In this document: positions 40,263 through 49,478 of the stretch, in pieces
Layout of the letters: every line of letters starts with the position of its first letter
Position numbering within the stretch: position 1 is the first letter of the stretch
Source: Streptantibioticus rubrisoli
GTDB lineage: Bacteria > Actinomycetota > Actinomycetes > Streptomycetales > Streptomycetaceae
Length of the DNA stretch: 64,000 bases
Assembly (NCBI RefSeq): GCF_024436055.1
Contig: NZ_JANFNH010000001.1
Location: 558,001 to 622,000, forward strand
Reading direction: 5' to 3'
The notes under the pieces: model-generated
Told to the model about the DNA's origin: nothing
Databases searched by the model: none
What the model saw: only the letters and a program-made list of their open reading frames with translations
Program-made: the position numbers and the translations under genes

Positions 40263-42212
40263 TCAGCCTCCGGCGTGTTGGTGCCTCGGGAACCACGGGT
40301 CGTCCGCCGTGACGTCCGCGGCGTTCACCAGGGCCACGCGGTGGTTGTACTGGATCGTGTAGAACTGCTCGGAGCCGGTCACGACCGTGTCCGGCGGGTT
40401 CTTGGCGAAGAAGTCATCGGCGTTCGCTGGGGGAGCGGTGGCCACGTAGGCCTGTCCAGCGGGCAACGGGTAGGAGCTGAGCGGCTTTTCGGTCGACGGA
40501 TTGAGCCCCGGCGGGTATTCGGACGGCTGCGGGTAGCCTTCACCGTAGACGCCGACCGTGGACGCCGCACCGGCCGGAGTGATCACCGTGACGTCGCAGG
40601 CGCGAGTGGTGTTGCGCCCGTTGGGGTTGTAGAACCAGGCCTTCCGGCCGCTGAACCAGATCGCCGTCCAGGCACCGCGGCGTCCGGCGACGACGAACTG
40701 CTGGCCGGTGGAGACGGTGTCACCCCAGTCGTCGATCTCCGTGGTGCCGATGGAACCGGTGGTGGGATGGAGGTAGGGGTCGGTGACGAGCGGCGAGTCG
40801 GCGCTGGGTTGGGTGTGAACGTACAGGAAGTTCGACGCCTGGGTTTGATCGGTGCAGGTCGTGGTGGCGCCGGAGCCGTCATCGGCCGGGCAGACCGTTA
40901 CCGTCTGGATGTTGTGGTCGAAGCTGGGAGTGATCGTCACGACCGAACCCACCGGACCGACTCCGCGCGGTCCCCAGTCAACGGGCGAGCCGACCAGCCG
41001 CATGAAGTACGCCCAGTCCCAGTAGGGTCCCGGATCCCAGTGCATGCCCGCCACGTGACCGTCCACCGGGCCCGGCACGTTGTCATGGCCGATGATGTGC
41101 TGGCGGTCCAGCGGGATGTCGTACTTCGCGGCCAGATAGCGCACCAGGTCCGCTGTCGCCTGGTACTGCTCCGGCGTGTACCAGGTGGCGCCGTGTGCGG
41201 CGAAGCCCTCGTGCTCGATGCCCACCGAGTGCATGTTGAACCAGTAGTTGCCCGCGTGGAACGCCAGGTCCTTGGTGGGCACCATCTGGGTCACCGCACC
41301 GTCAAAGGCACGCATGACGTAGTTCGCCGCCGCACCGTTGGCGGGGTTCTGGAAGGCGTCGATGGCCTGCTGGTAGGTGGTCTCGGTGTCATGGATGACG
41401 ATGTACTGGACGCGCAGTCCGTCCGAGGTCCGGTTGGCGGGCTGGTAGTTCGTTGTCGCGGCCGGGATGAACTGGCAGTCCAGCTCGGCGGGGCAGTCGG
41501 TCGGCGGCGTGGCGGAAGCCCGCAGGTGCAGGCGCGCCAGCTGGCCGGTGGCCGGTTGCCCGGAGGTGGCGCGAAGCCGCATCTGCTGGCCGTCCGCCGT
41601 GGTGCGCTGGGCGCCGGTGCGGAGGGTCGCGTACACATCGTCGGCGAACCGCTTGGACGCGTTCGTGTCCGGTGAGTGGAGGTACCGTGCGACCGCCCCG
41701 TACCACTGGGCGGGGTCGGCCGGGGTGGCCCCGGTGAGCGCCTTCTCGTACGAGGCCAACAGGGCGGCGCCGCCACGGATGTTCTGGCGATCGTCGGTGC
41801 GCAACTGCGCTGCGGGTGCCTTGGTCAGTTCCGCGGCGGCCGTGAGGGTGTGCAGGGCCGGATCGTCGGCCAGCGTGGCGAGGTCGCCACGACCGGCGGC
41901 TCCCGACTGGCCGCTGGCCATCATGCTGGCTGTTACATCCGTGAGGTTCATCGGACCGTACCCACCCATGGTGCTGTACTGCCCGGCATGGCCCTCCCAC
42001 AGCGACTCCCGGTAGGAGACACCGAGCAGGACGGGCAACGGTACGTGGAATTCGGCAGCGGCGGCGGCGAAATCCCGCTGCCTGCCGGTTGCCGTGGCGC
42101 CGCTGCTCGGCTGGGCCGTCGCCTGTGGCGGGAGGCAGACCAGACCTGACAGTGGCAGCGCGGTGCAGATGGCGATCGCCGATGCCCATCGCCGTGATCT
42201 TCGCCCACTCAA
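40263..42212 (-). CDS. Secreted N-acetylmuramoyl-L-alanine amidase (Amidase_2)
   Basis: A 649-residue exported protein. Signal peptide about 1-34. Residues 45-210 are an SLT-like helical region (PLPVLLGVSYRESLWEGHAG, MGGYGPMNLTDVT). The amidase domain follows with VQYIVIHDTETTYQQAIDAF, SVGIEHEGF, and HIIGHDNVPGPVDGHVAGMH; the zinc ligands are the His in VIHD, one in the NYWFNMHSVG region and the His of the HWDPG region. The C-terminal third has SH3-like repeats (FLYVHTQPSADSPLV, AWTAIWFSGRKAWFYNP). TTG 42212 is chosen for GAAGGG 8 bases upstream. It acts on peptidoglycan outside the cell. Confidence 0.8.
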   Translation of the reverse strand: MSGRRSRRWASAIAICTALPLSGLVCLPPQATAQPSSGATATGRQRDFAAAAAEFHVPLPVLLGVSYRESLWEGHAGQYSTMGGYGPMNLTDVTASMMASGQSGAAGRGDLATLADDPALHTLTAAAELTKAPAAQLRTDDRQNIRGGAALLASYEKALTGATPADPAQWYGAVARYLHSPDTNASKRFADDVYATLRTGAQRTTADGQQMRLRATSGQPATGQLARLHLRASATPPTDCPAELDCQFIPAATTNYQPANRTSDGLRVQYIVIHDTETTYQQAIDAFQNPANGAAANYVMRAFDGAVTQMVPTKDLAFHAGNYWFNMHSVGIEHEGFAAHGATWYTPEQYQATADLVRYLAAKYDIPLDRQHIIGHDNVPGPVDGHVAGMHWDPGPYWDWAYFMRLVGSPVDWGPRGVGPVGSVVTITPSFDHNIQTVTVCPADDGSGATTTCTDQTQASNFLYVHTQPSADSPLVTDPYLHPTTGSIGTTEIDDWGDTVSTGQQFVVAGRRGAWTAIWFSGRKAWFYNPNGRNTTRACDVTVITPAGAASTVGVYGEGYPQPSEYPPGLNPSTEKPLSSYPLPAGQAYVATAPPANADDFFAKNPPDTVVTGSEQFYTIQYNHRVALVNAADVTADDPWFPRHQHAGG

Positions 42213-42432
42213 AGCGCGGCCCTTCGATGGAGTAGTGGTAATCGCGGCACGGCGCCGCGGGCGCCCGTCGGGTGACTGCTCACCTCCTCCTCACCGCCAC
42301 CGCCCGGGTGGCCGCCACCAGCTTGACGCCATGTCACCACTTCATCAATGCCACCAGGAGGGCCGCCTGGCAACCACCGCGACATCAAAAGGGCGTTGAG
42401 TACTGCTTTCGATGCGACCCGTCAGCGCTGTC

Positions 42433-42552
42433 TCACGAAACCGGCGCACACGTCGGAACCGTCGTGACGAGCTGTCCGGCCGCGAAGACGTGCTGGATCC
42501 GGCGCAGGGCGCCCAGCTCTTGCAGCGGGTTGCCGTTGACGACCGGGCGATG
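42433..42552 (-). pseudogene. C-terminal remnant of an amidohydrolase gene
   Basis: Between an in-frame TGA and the stop at 42433 the frame reads RPVVNGNPLQELGALRRIQH and VFAAGQLV, which is the standard end of amidohydrolase-superfamily enzymes (V-x-x-G-N-P-L-x-x-I/L-x-x-L-x-x-x-x-x-V). No upstream portion exists. The rest of 42213-42609 shows nothing recognisable. Confidence 0.4.
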
Positions 42553-42609
42553 TCAGCGGCGCGGTCGCGGTGAGAGGAGGAGCGCTTGCGGGTACGGCAG
42601 AGTGGTGGG

Positions 42610-43575
42610 CTACAACTGCCGTAGGGCAGGCAGCAGTTCCTTCTCCGCCCAGTCGAAGAAGGGCAGTTGACTGTCCCCGCCGATCTGGACCAGGGCGACC
42701 TCCGTGAATCCGGCGTCCACGTAGGGCCGTACCGCCTGCACGAACTCGTCCACGTCGGCTCCGCACGGGATGGCCGAGGCCACGTCTTCCGGTCGCACAT
42801 GGGCGTTGGCGGCGGCGAAGGCCGCGGGGCCCGGGAGTTCGGCGTTGACCTTCCAGCCACCGCCGAACCAGCGGAACTGGTCATGCGCGCGGTGTACGGC
42901 GGCTGGACGGTCCGGGTCGTAGCAGATCGGTAGTTGCCCGACCCGTGGTTTGCCGGTGCCGCCGTGCCCGTCGAAGGCGGTGAGCAGCTCTGCCTTCGGT
43001 TCGACGGCGATCACCAGGTCGGCGAGTTCTCCGGCGAGTTCGCAGGAGCGGGGGCCGGAGACCGCGATGCCGATCGGCGGCGGCTGTTCGGGCAGGTCCC
43101 ACAGCTTGGCGGACTCGACGTCGAAGTGTTCGCCGCGGTGGTTGACGTATCCGCCCGCGAAGAGGGCACGGATGATGTGTACGGCCTCGGCCAGCATGTC
43201 CTGTCGGACGGCGGCGGATGGCCAACCACCGCCGATGACATGCTCGTTGAGGTTCTCTCCCGAACCGAGGCCGAGCCGGAACCGGCCCTCGGACAGCAAC
43301 TGCACGGTCGCCGCCTTCTGCGCCACGACAGCGGGATGGTAGCGCAGCGTCGGGCAGGTCACATAGGTCATCAACGGGATCCGTTCGGTGGCCTGCGCAG
43401 CCGCGCCGAGCACACTCCAGGCGTAGGGGGCGTGGCCCTGGGAGTCCAGCCATGGGAAGTAGTGGTCTGAGATGACCGAGAAGTCAAAGCCCGCCTGCTC
43501 CGCCCGGACCACATGGTCCACCAGTTCCCGGGGACCCGCTTGCTCTGTCATCATCGTGTAACCGATCTGCACCAT
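42610..43575 (-). CDS. LLM-class F420-dependent oxidoreductase (TIGR03557-like)
   Basis: A 321-residue luciferase-like TIM barrel. It opens MVQIGYTMMTEQAGPRELVD and has FSVISDHYFPWLDSQGHAPY, MTYVTCPTLRYHPAVVAQKA, RFRLGLGSGENLNEHVIGGG and PIGIAVSGPRSCELAGELAD: the pattern of F420-dependent glucose-6-phosphate dehydrogenase relatives. Coenzyme F420 is the expected hydride carrier. The substrate is not predictable. ATG 43575 is preceded by GGGAAAG. No operon partners. Confidence 0.82.
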   Translation of the reverse strand: MVQIGYTMMTEQAGPRELVDHVVRAEQAGFDFSVISDHYFPWLDSQGHAPYAWSVLGAAAQATERIPLMTYVTCPTLRYHPAVVAQKAATVQLLSEGRFRLGLGSGENLNEHVIGGGWPSAAVRQDMLAEAVHIIRALFAGGYVNHRGEHFDVESAKLWDLPEQPPPIGIAVSGPRSCELAGELADLVIAVEPKAELLTAFDGHGGTGKPRVGQLPICYDPDRPAAVHRAHDQFRWFGGGWKVNAELPGPAAFAAANAHVRPEDVASAIPCGADVDEFVQAVRPYVDAGFTEVALVQIGGDSQLPFFDWAEKELLPALRQL

Positions 43576-43828
43576 ATGGCACGCTTTCCCGATCGATTCC
43601 GCGACTAACGTGTGTCCGATCGTTCGCCGGGGGGCGTGACACGATCAGCTCAGGAGCAGGCACCGGCCATCGTGACCGCCCGCCCCGCACGGAGCGCCAG
43701 CGAGCCGAACCGCCCCGGAAGGATCCCCGGAAGATTTTTTCGGGAAGCTGTCGATCCGGACCCCTCCCGTTCGACGCAAGGGTGAGAGGCGGGGAAGAAG
43801 TCACCGCCCTTCCGACTGAGGAGCCACC

Positions 43829-44185
43829 ATGCCGCGGTATCTGTCACTGATCCGTATCGACGAGCAGAACCACCCCATCAACAGCGCCACCCCCGAGTTC
43901 GGTGAGCGCATGGGCGCACTGCTGGAGGAGATCACCAAGGCCGGGGTGATGCTGGACACCGCCGGGCTCACCCCTACCTCCGAGGCCACCCGCCTGACCT
44001 GGTCCGGTGGCCGCATCAACAGCACTGACGGTCCCTTCACCGAGAGCAAGGAGGTCGTCGGCGGCTACGCCATCCTTCAGGTGAAGGACAAGGCCGAGGC
44101 CCTGGAGTGGACCAGGCGGTTCCTGGAGGCGCACGACGAGCAGATGACGGTCACCGCGGAGCTCCGCGAGATCGCCGAGCGCTGA
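43829..44185 (+). CDS. YciI/DGPF-domain protein
   Basis: A 118-residue ferredoxin-like-fold protein. The family signature is TDGPFTESKEVVGGYAILQV near residues 71-90 (DGPF), preceded by MGALLEEITKAGVMLDTAGL and followed by EALEWTRRFLEAH. Members are often encoded next to ECF sigma factors of the ECF40s groups, but none is adjacent here. ATG 43829 has GAGGAG 6 bases upstream. Function unknown. Confidence 0.8.
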   Translation: MPRYLSLIRIDEQNHPINSATPEFGERMGALLEEITKAGVMLDTAGLTPTSEATRLTWSGGRINSTDGPFTESKEVVGGYAILQVKDKAEALEWTRRFLEAHDEQMTVTAELREIAER

Positions 44186-44266
44186 CCCGCGGTGTTTGCC
44201 TTCGCCTCGACGGTGCCACCCGGCGTGGCGCCGTCGAGGCGGCTGATGTCATCCGCCGCGCTGGCC

Positions 44267-44881
44267 TCACCACCCCCGCTGGCGGTTGTCCTGGGCCGCC
44301 TTCTCAAGCCTGCTTACCCGACGTTGCCGCTCCGTCGCCAGTTCCTGCAGCGCGTCGTCCACCGCGTCGAGCACCGTGAGCACTGACTCGTCGGTGACAC
44401 CGGGGGAGTCCGCGCTGGCCTCGCCGTGGACTCCGATCGCCGCAGCGAGTGCGACGAGGACCGGCTCGTCCGACGCCCAGCGGTCATCCGCCCGGCGGCG
44501 GGCAGGCGAGTCGACCAGCGTCAGCCGGGTGGACTGGACGAGCAGCCAGCGGTGGCGCCGTTGCCGGGTGATCTGACCTTCCGCCTCGAAGTCAGCCAGA
44601 TAGGCCGAGGACAGATCGCGACCCCTGCGCCACAGCCAGTCACTGACCGACTCATACGGTGCGTCCCGTACCAGCGACGACGCTGCCTGTTCCAGCAGGC
44701 GATCGGTGAACGTCGGCTGGTAGAGCGGCACGATGCGGTCGCCGTCCAGGCTGACGGCCTGTGCCGCCAGCAGGTCGATCACTTCGGCCCCGGCGAGTGC
44801 GAGCGACAGATCGCCCCTTTCCACCGGGCGATCGGATGCGATGTCCATGGAAACGATGAACAGGTCCCGGGGTGTGGTCAT
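44267..44881 (-). CDS. GPP34 (GOLPH3/Vps74)-family protein
   Basis: A 204-residue helical protein. DLSLALAGAEVIDLLAAQAV near residue 22 and the later PVLVALAAAIGVH plus a C-terminal coiled-coil-like helix (VLTVLDAVDDALQELATERQ then RRVSRLEKAAQ) fit the bacterial GPP34 group, which shares its fold with the Golgi PI4P-binding protein GOLPH3. Streptomycete members have no established role. ATG 44881 has GGTGGAGA 6 bases upstream; longer upstream frames lack similarity. It is followed convergently by the YciI gene. Confidence 0.72.
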   Translation of the reverse strand: MTTPRDLFIVSMDIASDRPVERGDLSLALAGAEVIDLLAAQAVSLDGDRIVPLYQPTFTDRLLEQAASSLVRDAPYESVSDWLWRRGRDLSSAYLADFEAEGQITRQRRHRWLLVQSTRLTLVDSPARRRADDRWASDEPVLVALAAAIGVHGEASADSPGVTDESVLTVLDAVDDALQELATERQRRVSRLEKAAQDNRQRGW

Positions 44882-45015
44882 GAACGTCTCCACCTGACGG
44901 GCGCCGCGGGCGCCGGGAGAACCAGCAAGCCAGCCTGCCCGGCCATTGTCGCTCCAGGAGCCCTGGCCTGCCAGTGACGAGCGACTGCCCGCCAACCGGC
45001 AGGCCACCGGGTAGG

Positions 45016-45735
45016 TCAGGCCGCCGCCTGCCGTACGGCTGCCGATGCCAGGCCCCTGATGATGGGATGCGGGCGGGTGCCGTCGCCGTGCAGTTCCGGC
45101 TGGAACAAGGTGGCCAGGAAGAACGGGTGCTCGGGGAGTTCGGCGATCCGGACGTCGCCTGCCTCGTCGGTGCCGGTGAAGCGCAGGCCGTGACGGCGCA
45201 GCGTGTCCAAGTACCGCGGGTTGGGGCCGTAGTTGCAGTGGTAGCGTTCCAAGGTCCGTTCGGTGCCTATCAGTTGGCCTGCCTGCGAGCCGGGGGTGAC
45301 CAGGACCGCCGCCTCATGGCCGACCAGGGAGCAGGCGAGTGGGACGATCAGCGCCTCCTCGGTGCTGGACCGCGCCGTGTTCTCGGCGTGTACGACCTCG
45401 CCGAGACCGCAGACATCGCGGGCGTACTCAAGCAATGCGTGTTGGAAGCCACCACAGGTACCGAGGAAGGGGATGCCCTTCTTGCGTGCCGTACCGATGG
45501 CCGCGAGCACGCCCGCCTCGCTGCGGTACGGGCTGCCCGGCAGGACCCACACGGCGTCGAAGCCCTCGACTCCGCCGGACTCGGCCGTTTCGGCCTCCTC
45601 GGTCGGGATCCAGTAGGCGTCGAGGTCCAGGCCGTCGCGGTCGCGCAGGGCGTCCAGCAGTGCGGGGATACGGGCGTGGGAACGGACTTGGGGAGAGCGG
45701 TCGCCGACCAGGGCGATACGTGCGGTGTGCGTCAT
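45016..45735 (-). CDS. Class I glutamine amidotransferase-like protein (CTP synthase C-terminal-like)
   Basis: A 239-residue stand-alone GATase1. The nucleophile is in PFLGTCGGFQHALLEYARDV (Cys near residue 95), and the His/Glu pair is replaced or near FQPELHGDGTRPHP at the end. WVLPGSPYRSEAGVLAAI precedes the nucleophile. The closest type is the CTP synthase glutaminase half without its synthetase. Similar free-standing proteins are known in actinobacteria. ATG 45735. It is divergent from a LysR regulator with a palindrome between them, so it is probably that regulator's target. Confidence 0.75.
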   Translation of the reverse strand: MTHTARIALVGDRSPQVRSHARIPALLDALRDRDGLDLDAYWIPTEEAETAESGGVEGFDAVWVLPGSPYRSEAGVLAAIGTARKKGIPFLGTCGGFQHALLEYARDVCGLGEVVHAENTARSSTEEALIVPLACSLVGHEAAVLVTPGSQAGQLIGTERTLERYHCNYGPNPRYLDTLRRHGLRFTGTDEAGDVRIAELPEHPFFLATLFQPELHGDGTRPHPIIRGLASAAVRQAAA

Positions 45736-45774
45736 GGACCCATCGTCGGCGGCAACGGCCCATCACGTCCAACG

Positions 45775-45790
45775 ATGATTCATGCATCAT
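45775..45790. promoter_or_regulatory. Palindromic site between divergent LysR and amidotransferase genes
   Basis: ATGATTCATGCATCAT has inverted ATGAT/ATCAT ends, with the internal TGATTCATGCATCA resembling the T-N11-A type of LysR site. It lies 40 bases from the amidotransferase start and 16 bases before the preferred LysR start. Confidence 0.5.
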
Positions 45791-45805
45791 CCATTAGCGA
45801 TACTG

Positions 45806-46693
45806 ATGCCCGTGGACCCACATCTCCTCCGTACCTTCGTCGCGGTCATCGAGCACCGTTCGTTCTCCGCCGCGGCTCAGGGCCTCGGCTATACGCAGTC
45901 GGCCGTCTCGCAGCACATCGCGGCCCTCGAATCCGATCTCGGCACCCAACTCGTGGAACGGCGACCGGTCGGGCCGACGGTCGCGGGTGAGCGGCTGATG
46001 GAACACGCCCGGCCGTTGCTGCTGCGCCTGGACGCGGCCCGTGCGGACATCGCCCGACTCCAGCAGGTGCGGCCAGCACGGCTGACCGTCGCATGCGCTC
46101 CCGCCACGCTCACCCCCGCACTCACCAAGGCGCTGGCCCATGTGCGCGCGACCACTCCGGCGCTTGCGGTGGCCGTGCGGGTCCGTGGCCGGGACGATGC
46201 GGTGCGGGAGGTACTGACCGGCGCGGCCGACGTGGCCCTGGTGGATGGCGTCGCCGCTCCCAGCGATCCGCTGCCGCTGCCGGACGCGGGCCCGATGACC
46301 ACCCTCGCGGTTGCCGAGGAACCTCTCGCACTCCTGCTGCCCGCCGACCATCCACTGGCCCGGCGCCGTTCACTGCGCCTACCGGACCTCGCGGACGCGC
46401 ACTGGCTCGACGCTCCCGAGTTGGCCGTCCCTCTCGGCCAACTCCGTGCCGTCGCCCGCTCGGACGGCTTCGCTCCCCACGTCACCTACGACGGCACCGA
46501 CATACGAGGCCTCGCGGCACTGGTGGCAAGCGGCCACGGCCTCGCCGCCCTCCCCCTACCGTCAACCACCGGCCTCCCGGGCACGGCCGCGGTTCGCATC
46601 GGGGCACCGAGACTGGTGCACCGTACGGAAGTTGTCCACCCGCGAACTCCAACCTCCGCCGTCCGCGCTCTGGTTGCCGCTTTGAACGGCTGA
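45806..46693 (+). CDS. LysR-family transcriptional regulator
   Basis: A 295-residue regulator from ATG 45806. The helix-turn-helix is FSAAAQGLGYTQSAVSQHIA then ALESDLGTQLVERR. The effector-binding domain follows from about residue 85 (RLTVACAPATLTPALTKALA ... GADVALVDG ... LAALVASGHGLAALPL). An in-frame ATG at 45782 would start inside the palindrome and is less likely. It is divergent from the amidotransferase-like gene, which it probably controls. Ligand unknown. Confidence 0.82.
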   Translation: MPVDPHLLRTFVAVIEHRSFSAAAQGLGYTQSAVSQHIAALESDLGTQLVERRPVGPTVAGERLMEHARPLLLRLDAARADIARLQQVRPARLTVACAPATLTPALTKALAHVRATTPALAVAVRVRGRDDAVREVLTGAADVALVDGVAAPSDPLPLPDAGPMTTLAVAEEPLALLLPADHPLARRRSLRLPDLADAHWLDAPELAVPLGQLRAVARSDGFAPHVTYDGTDIRGLAALVASGHGLAALPLPSTTGLPGTAAVRIGAPRLVHRTEVVHPRTPTSAVRALVAALNG

Positions 46694-46734
46694 CCGCCCC
46701 AACACCAGCCCGGCGCCAGGTCCTCGGCACCGGG

Positions 46735-47217
46735 CTACGGCCGGACGCCCTGCGCGCTGCCCTGGCCGCCCGCCGCACCGCCGAAGACGAGGCCGCCGCG
46801 GCGTACGATCCCTTCGCCGACTGGGACGTGTTCGGTGACGGTGCCGTTTGCATCCACGAGGACTGCCTCGTGGATGCCTGCGGCGACCAGGCGGGCTGAG
46901 GAGATCGCGTTGTCGAACGACGGTGGTAGCCGATCGATGTACTGGCCCGGTGTCACGATCATCGACCTGCCGCGGAACGCGCAGTCGATGAACAACTCCA
47001 GGTGCATCTTGGTTCTGTTGACCACCGAGGTGGTCAATCCGGCGTGCCAGTCGTAGCTGTTGAGCGAGGCGACGGACTCGTTGGCGATGACCGTCTGCCC
47101 CACCGTTGGACCGGCCCCGTCGGGGCAGGGTGCGTTGTAGTTCGCGTGCTCGTAGAGGGCGTAGTAGCCCTCAGGACAGGTGTCCCGGCCAGCGGTCTGG
47201 ACGCACTGCACGGGCAT
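46735..47217 (-). CDS. Beta/gamma-crystallin-like protein (peptidase inhibitor I36 type), no signal peptide
   Basis: A 160-residue protein. DTCPEGYYALYEHANYNAP, ESVASLNSYDW and IDCAFRGRSMIVTPGQYIDR give the Greek-key crystallin repeat pattern used by the I36/SMPI group of Streptomyces inhibitors (Y-x-x-x-x-x-Y ... S-S-x-x-N). Those inhibitors are exported, but here the start ATG 47217 (AGGAGCT upstream) leads straight into the domain without a signal peptide. The C-terminal 35 residues are Gly-rich and overlap coding-like sequence on the other strand. It may be cytoplasmic or an altered copy. Calcium binding is possible. Confidence 0.6.
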   Translation of the reverse strand: MPVQCVQTAGRDTCPEGYYALYEHANYNAPCPDGAGPTVGQTVIANESVASLNSYDWHAGLTTSVVNRTKMHLELFIDCAFRGRSMIVTPGQYIDRLPPSFDNAISSARLVAAGIHEAVLVDANGTVTEHVPVGEGIVRRGGLVFGGAAGGQGSAQGVRP

Positions 47218-47364
47218 GGCGAGCTCCTGGGATGTTGGTGACTTCGCTGAAGCACTCACGAATGGCCGGGTGGCCCTTCCGCCCCGCTCCAACTCTCGCC
47301 GAGGAACTTCCCGGCGGCGAGGAACACTCGTCCAATCGGGGGATGCGTTCGGTGGCAGCCCCAC

Positions 47365-47394
47365 GACGGCCCCGCCGCACACGGCGGGGCCGTC
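47365..47394. terminator. Perfect 13-bp GC-rich hairpin in a divergent intergenic gap
   Basis: GACGGCCCCGCCG (47365-47377) pairs exactly with CGGCGGGGCCGTC (47382-47394), loop CACA. It lies between divergent genes, so no stop precedes it closely on either strand. It may insulate the S53 peptidase promoter or be part of a leader. Confidence 0.5.
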
Positions 47395-47526
47395 CCCGTT
47401 GCCGTTACTCCCTTGGAGTGTTTCTGGGGAGTAAAGATGACGGGATTTACCGTGCGTGGCAGGCGGCGTGTTGTGGTGCCATGGTGCGCGCTGAATCCGG
47501 GTGTTCTCACATGGGAGGGGACTGTC

Positions 47527-48849
47527 ATGAACCTGGCTTTCCGACGGCGTCGTAGGCTGCTCGCCTGTGCCGCCCTCTCCACAGCGCTGGCCTTCGCGCC
47601 TGCCCTGGGCACGTCGGCGACCGGGTCCACCGGCTCCGCGCGCGCCTTATCGACCTCGCGGACCGAGCCGCAGCGCGCACGGCAGGCGGACCCGGTGTTC
47701 GCCGCTCCGGTGAGTACCAGCGAGTGCCGAAAGCGGATCGGCCGCGGTTGCTACTCGCCATTGCAGTATCGCGCCGCGTACGACTTGGCGCCGCTCTTCG
47801 CCAGGGGAATCACCGGCGAGGGGCGCACCATCGTCATCGTTGACTCGTTCGGTTCGCCCACCTGCCAGCACGACCTGGATGTCTTCGACCGGCAGTGGGG
47901 ACTGCCGCACACCGCGGTGGACGTGGTCAAGTGGGGCAACGTACCGCCGTTCAACCCCAAGGACCCCGACCAGAACGGCTGGGCGGACGAGACGACGTTG
48001 GACATCGAGGCCGCCCACACCATCGCGCCCGGCGCGCGCATCGTGCTCGTGGAGACCGCCGTCGCGGAGACCGAAGGCCCCGTCGGAGTACCGGAGATGA
48101 TGAGCGCGATCAACCATCTCGTCAACGAAGGCAAGGGCGATGTGGTCTCGATGAGTTGGGCCACCAGCGAAGCGGAGTTCCCCGGCTTCGCCCAGGGCGA
48201 CTACACCAGTTTGACCACGCTGCGGTACGCCTTCGCCAACGCGGCCCGGCACGGCGTCACCCTCACCGCCAGCTCCGGCGACGGCGGCGGGCACGCCAAC
48301 CGGCTGGACGCCGCCTGGCCCGCGGGCGACCCGCTGGTCACCGCCATCGGTGGCACCGAACTCCACCTGGACGACGCAGGCAAACGCCTCGCGCCCGACA
48401 GTGCCTGGGCAGGCAGCGGCGGAGACCACTCAAAGGTCTTCGACCGGCCCTCCTACCAGAACCCCGTGCGCAAGGTCGTCGGCGCACACCGCGGCACTCC
48501 CGACATCAGCATGGCCGCATCCCCCAACGGCGCCCTGTGGCTGTACTCCAGCTATGACCCGGCCCGGGTCGGCTGGACCGCGGGCGGCAACGGCACGAGT
48601 GAGGCGTCGCCGCTGTTCGCTGGGATCGTGGCGTTGGCCGACCAGGCCGCCGGGCACCGCCTCGGTGTCATCGACGGGCTCCTGTACCGGCTCTACGGCC
48701 ACCGCGGGAGCGGCATCGTGGACGTGACCACCGGTCGCACCGGTACCAGCGGCTTCTCCGCCGGACCCGGATACGACCAGGCGACCGGTCTCGGCACGGT
48801 CGACGCCGACTTGCTGGTGGGCGCTTTGGCCCGACAGTCGGCACGTTGA
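47527..48849 (+). CDS. Secreted S53 (sedolisin/kumamolisin-type) serine-carboxyl peptidase
   Basis: A 440-residue exported peptidase. Signal peptide about 1-32. The catalytic triad of sedolisins is present: Glu155 and Asp159 in WADETTLDIEAAH and Ser358 in GGNGTSEASPLF. The oxyanion aspartate region is in ASSGDGGGHAN, and the C-terminal calcium loop ends GPGYDQATGLGTVD. The usual 150-200-residue pro-kumamolisin activation domain is missing: only about 45 residues separate the signal peptide from the catalytic domain. Such short forms exist in Streptomyces. ATG 47527 has GGGAGGGGA upstream. It would act at acidic pH outside the cell. Confidence 0.82.
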   Translation: MNLAFRRRRRLLACAALSTALAFAPALGTSATGSTGSARALSTSRTEPQRARQADPVFAAPVSTSECRKRIGRGCYSPLQYRAAYDLAPLFARGITGEGRTIVIVDSFGSPTCQHDLDVFDRQWGLPHTAVDVVKWGNVPPFNPKDPDQNGWADETTLDIEAAHTIAPGARIVLVETAVAETEGPVGVPEMMSAINHLVNEGKGDVVSMSWATSEAEFPGFAQGDYTSLTTLRYAFANAARHGVTLTASSGDGGGHANRLDAAWPAGDPLVTAIGGTELHLDDAGKRLAPDSAWAGSGGDHSKVFDRPSYQNPVRKVVGAHRGTPDISMAASPNGALWLYSSYDPARVGWTAGGNGTSEASPLFAGIVALADQAAGHRLGVIDGLLYRLYGHRGSGIVDVTTGRTGTSGFSAGPGYDQATGLGTVDADLLVGALARQSAR

Positions 48850-49478
48850 TCGCGCCGCTGCCGCTGCCTTCCTGGCCGACGCCCGCGAACCAGCACGTCA
48901 ACCAGAGGGTTGTCCCGTTCATCCCAGCAGAGGTCGCTGTTCCACAACGAACCGACAGCCTCGGGTGACAGCCGCGTGCGGTCGTCGTCCCCCGTACGAA
49001 CGGTGTGCGCAGGCCGGTCGCCTGGGCCTCGTCGAAGCCGTCCACATCCGCCGTGCGTTGGCGGATCCGGACGGCTACGTGGCATGACCTCGGCCATCAA
49101 CCTTGTGTTGATGCGTTCCAGCAGGCATGATGCGCGCACAGCCCGGCCGTTGCACTACGGCGCGGAACTGGGGCTGGAGCGTGGCCAGTTGCCGTCCGTG
49201 TGGTGTGGGCCACGCCCCACTCCGTTCCCGCGCCGAAGTCCCGTCCGGGAGTGGGACATTGCTGGCGGCGGTGAGGAACTTCGGGTGCGCGGCAGGCCGC
49301 TGTGTACGCGAAGTGTGGTAAACCGCCGTAAGGTGTCCGCCAGTGGGTGCGCGGTCGTGGCCCTGCCTGTGTGGACAAGGCGCCATGAACGAGTGCACGC
49401 GAAGGGGGGCACGGGTTCCCGCCGTGGACGGCGCGGACCCGCGTTGACAACCGCTACGAACGAATGAGGAACACAACG
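48850..49478. other. Gene-poor stretch, nothing supported
   Basis: About 630 bases. Several frames stay open in both strands because of high GC, but none has a ribosome binding site plus recognisable protein sequence. The composition is less biased than in the neighbouring genes. A GTTGACA element at 49442-49448 may belong to the promoter of the gene at 49479. Confidence 0.45.

Noticed and set aside
46700-46850. Coding-like plus-strand stretch (ALRAALAARRTAEDEAAAAY) opposite the crystallin gene end
   Set aside because: No start, no family recognised, and the signal may come from GC bias on the opposite strand.
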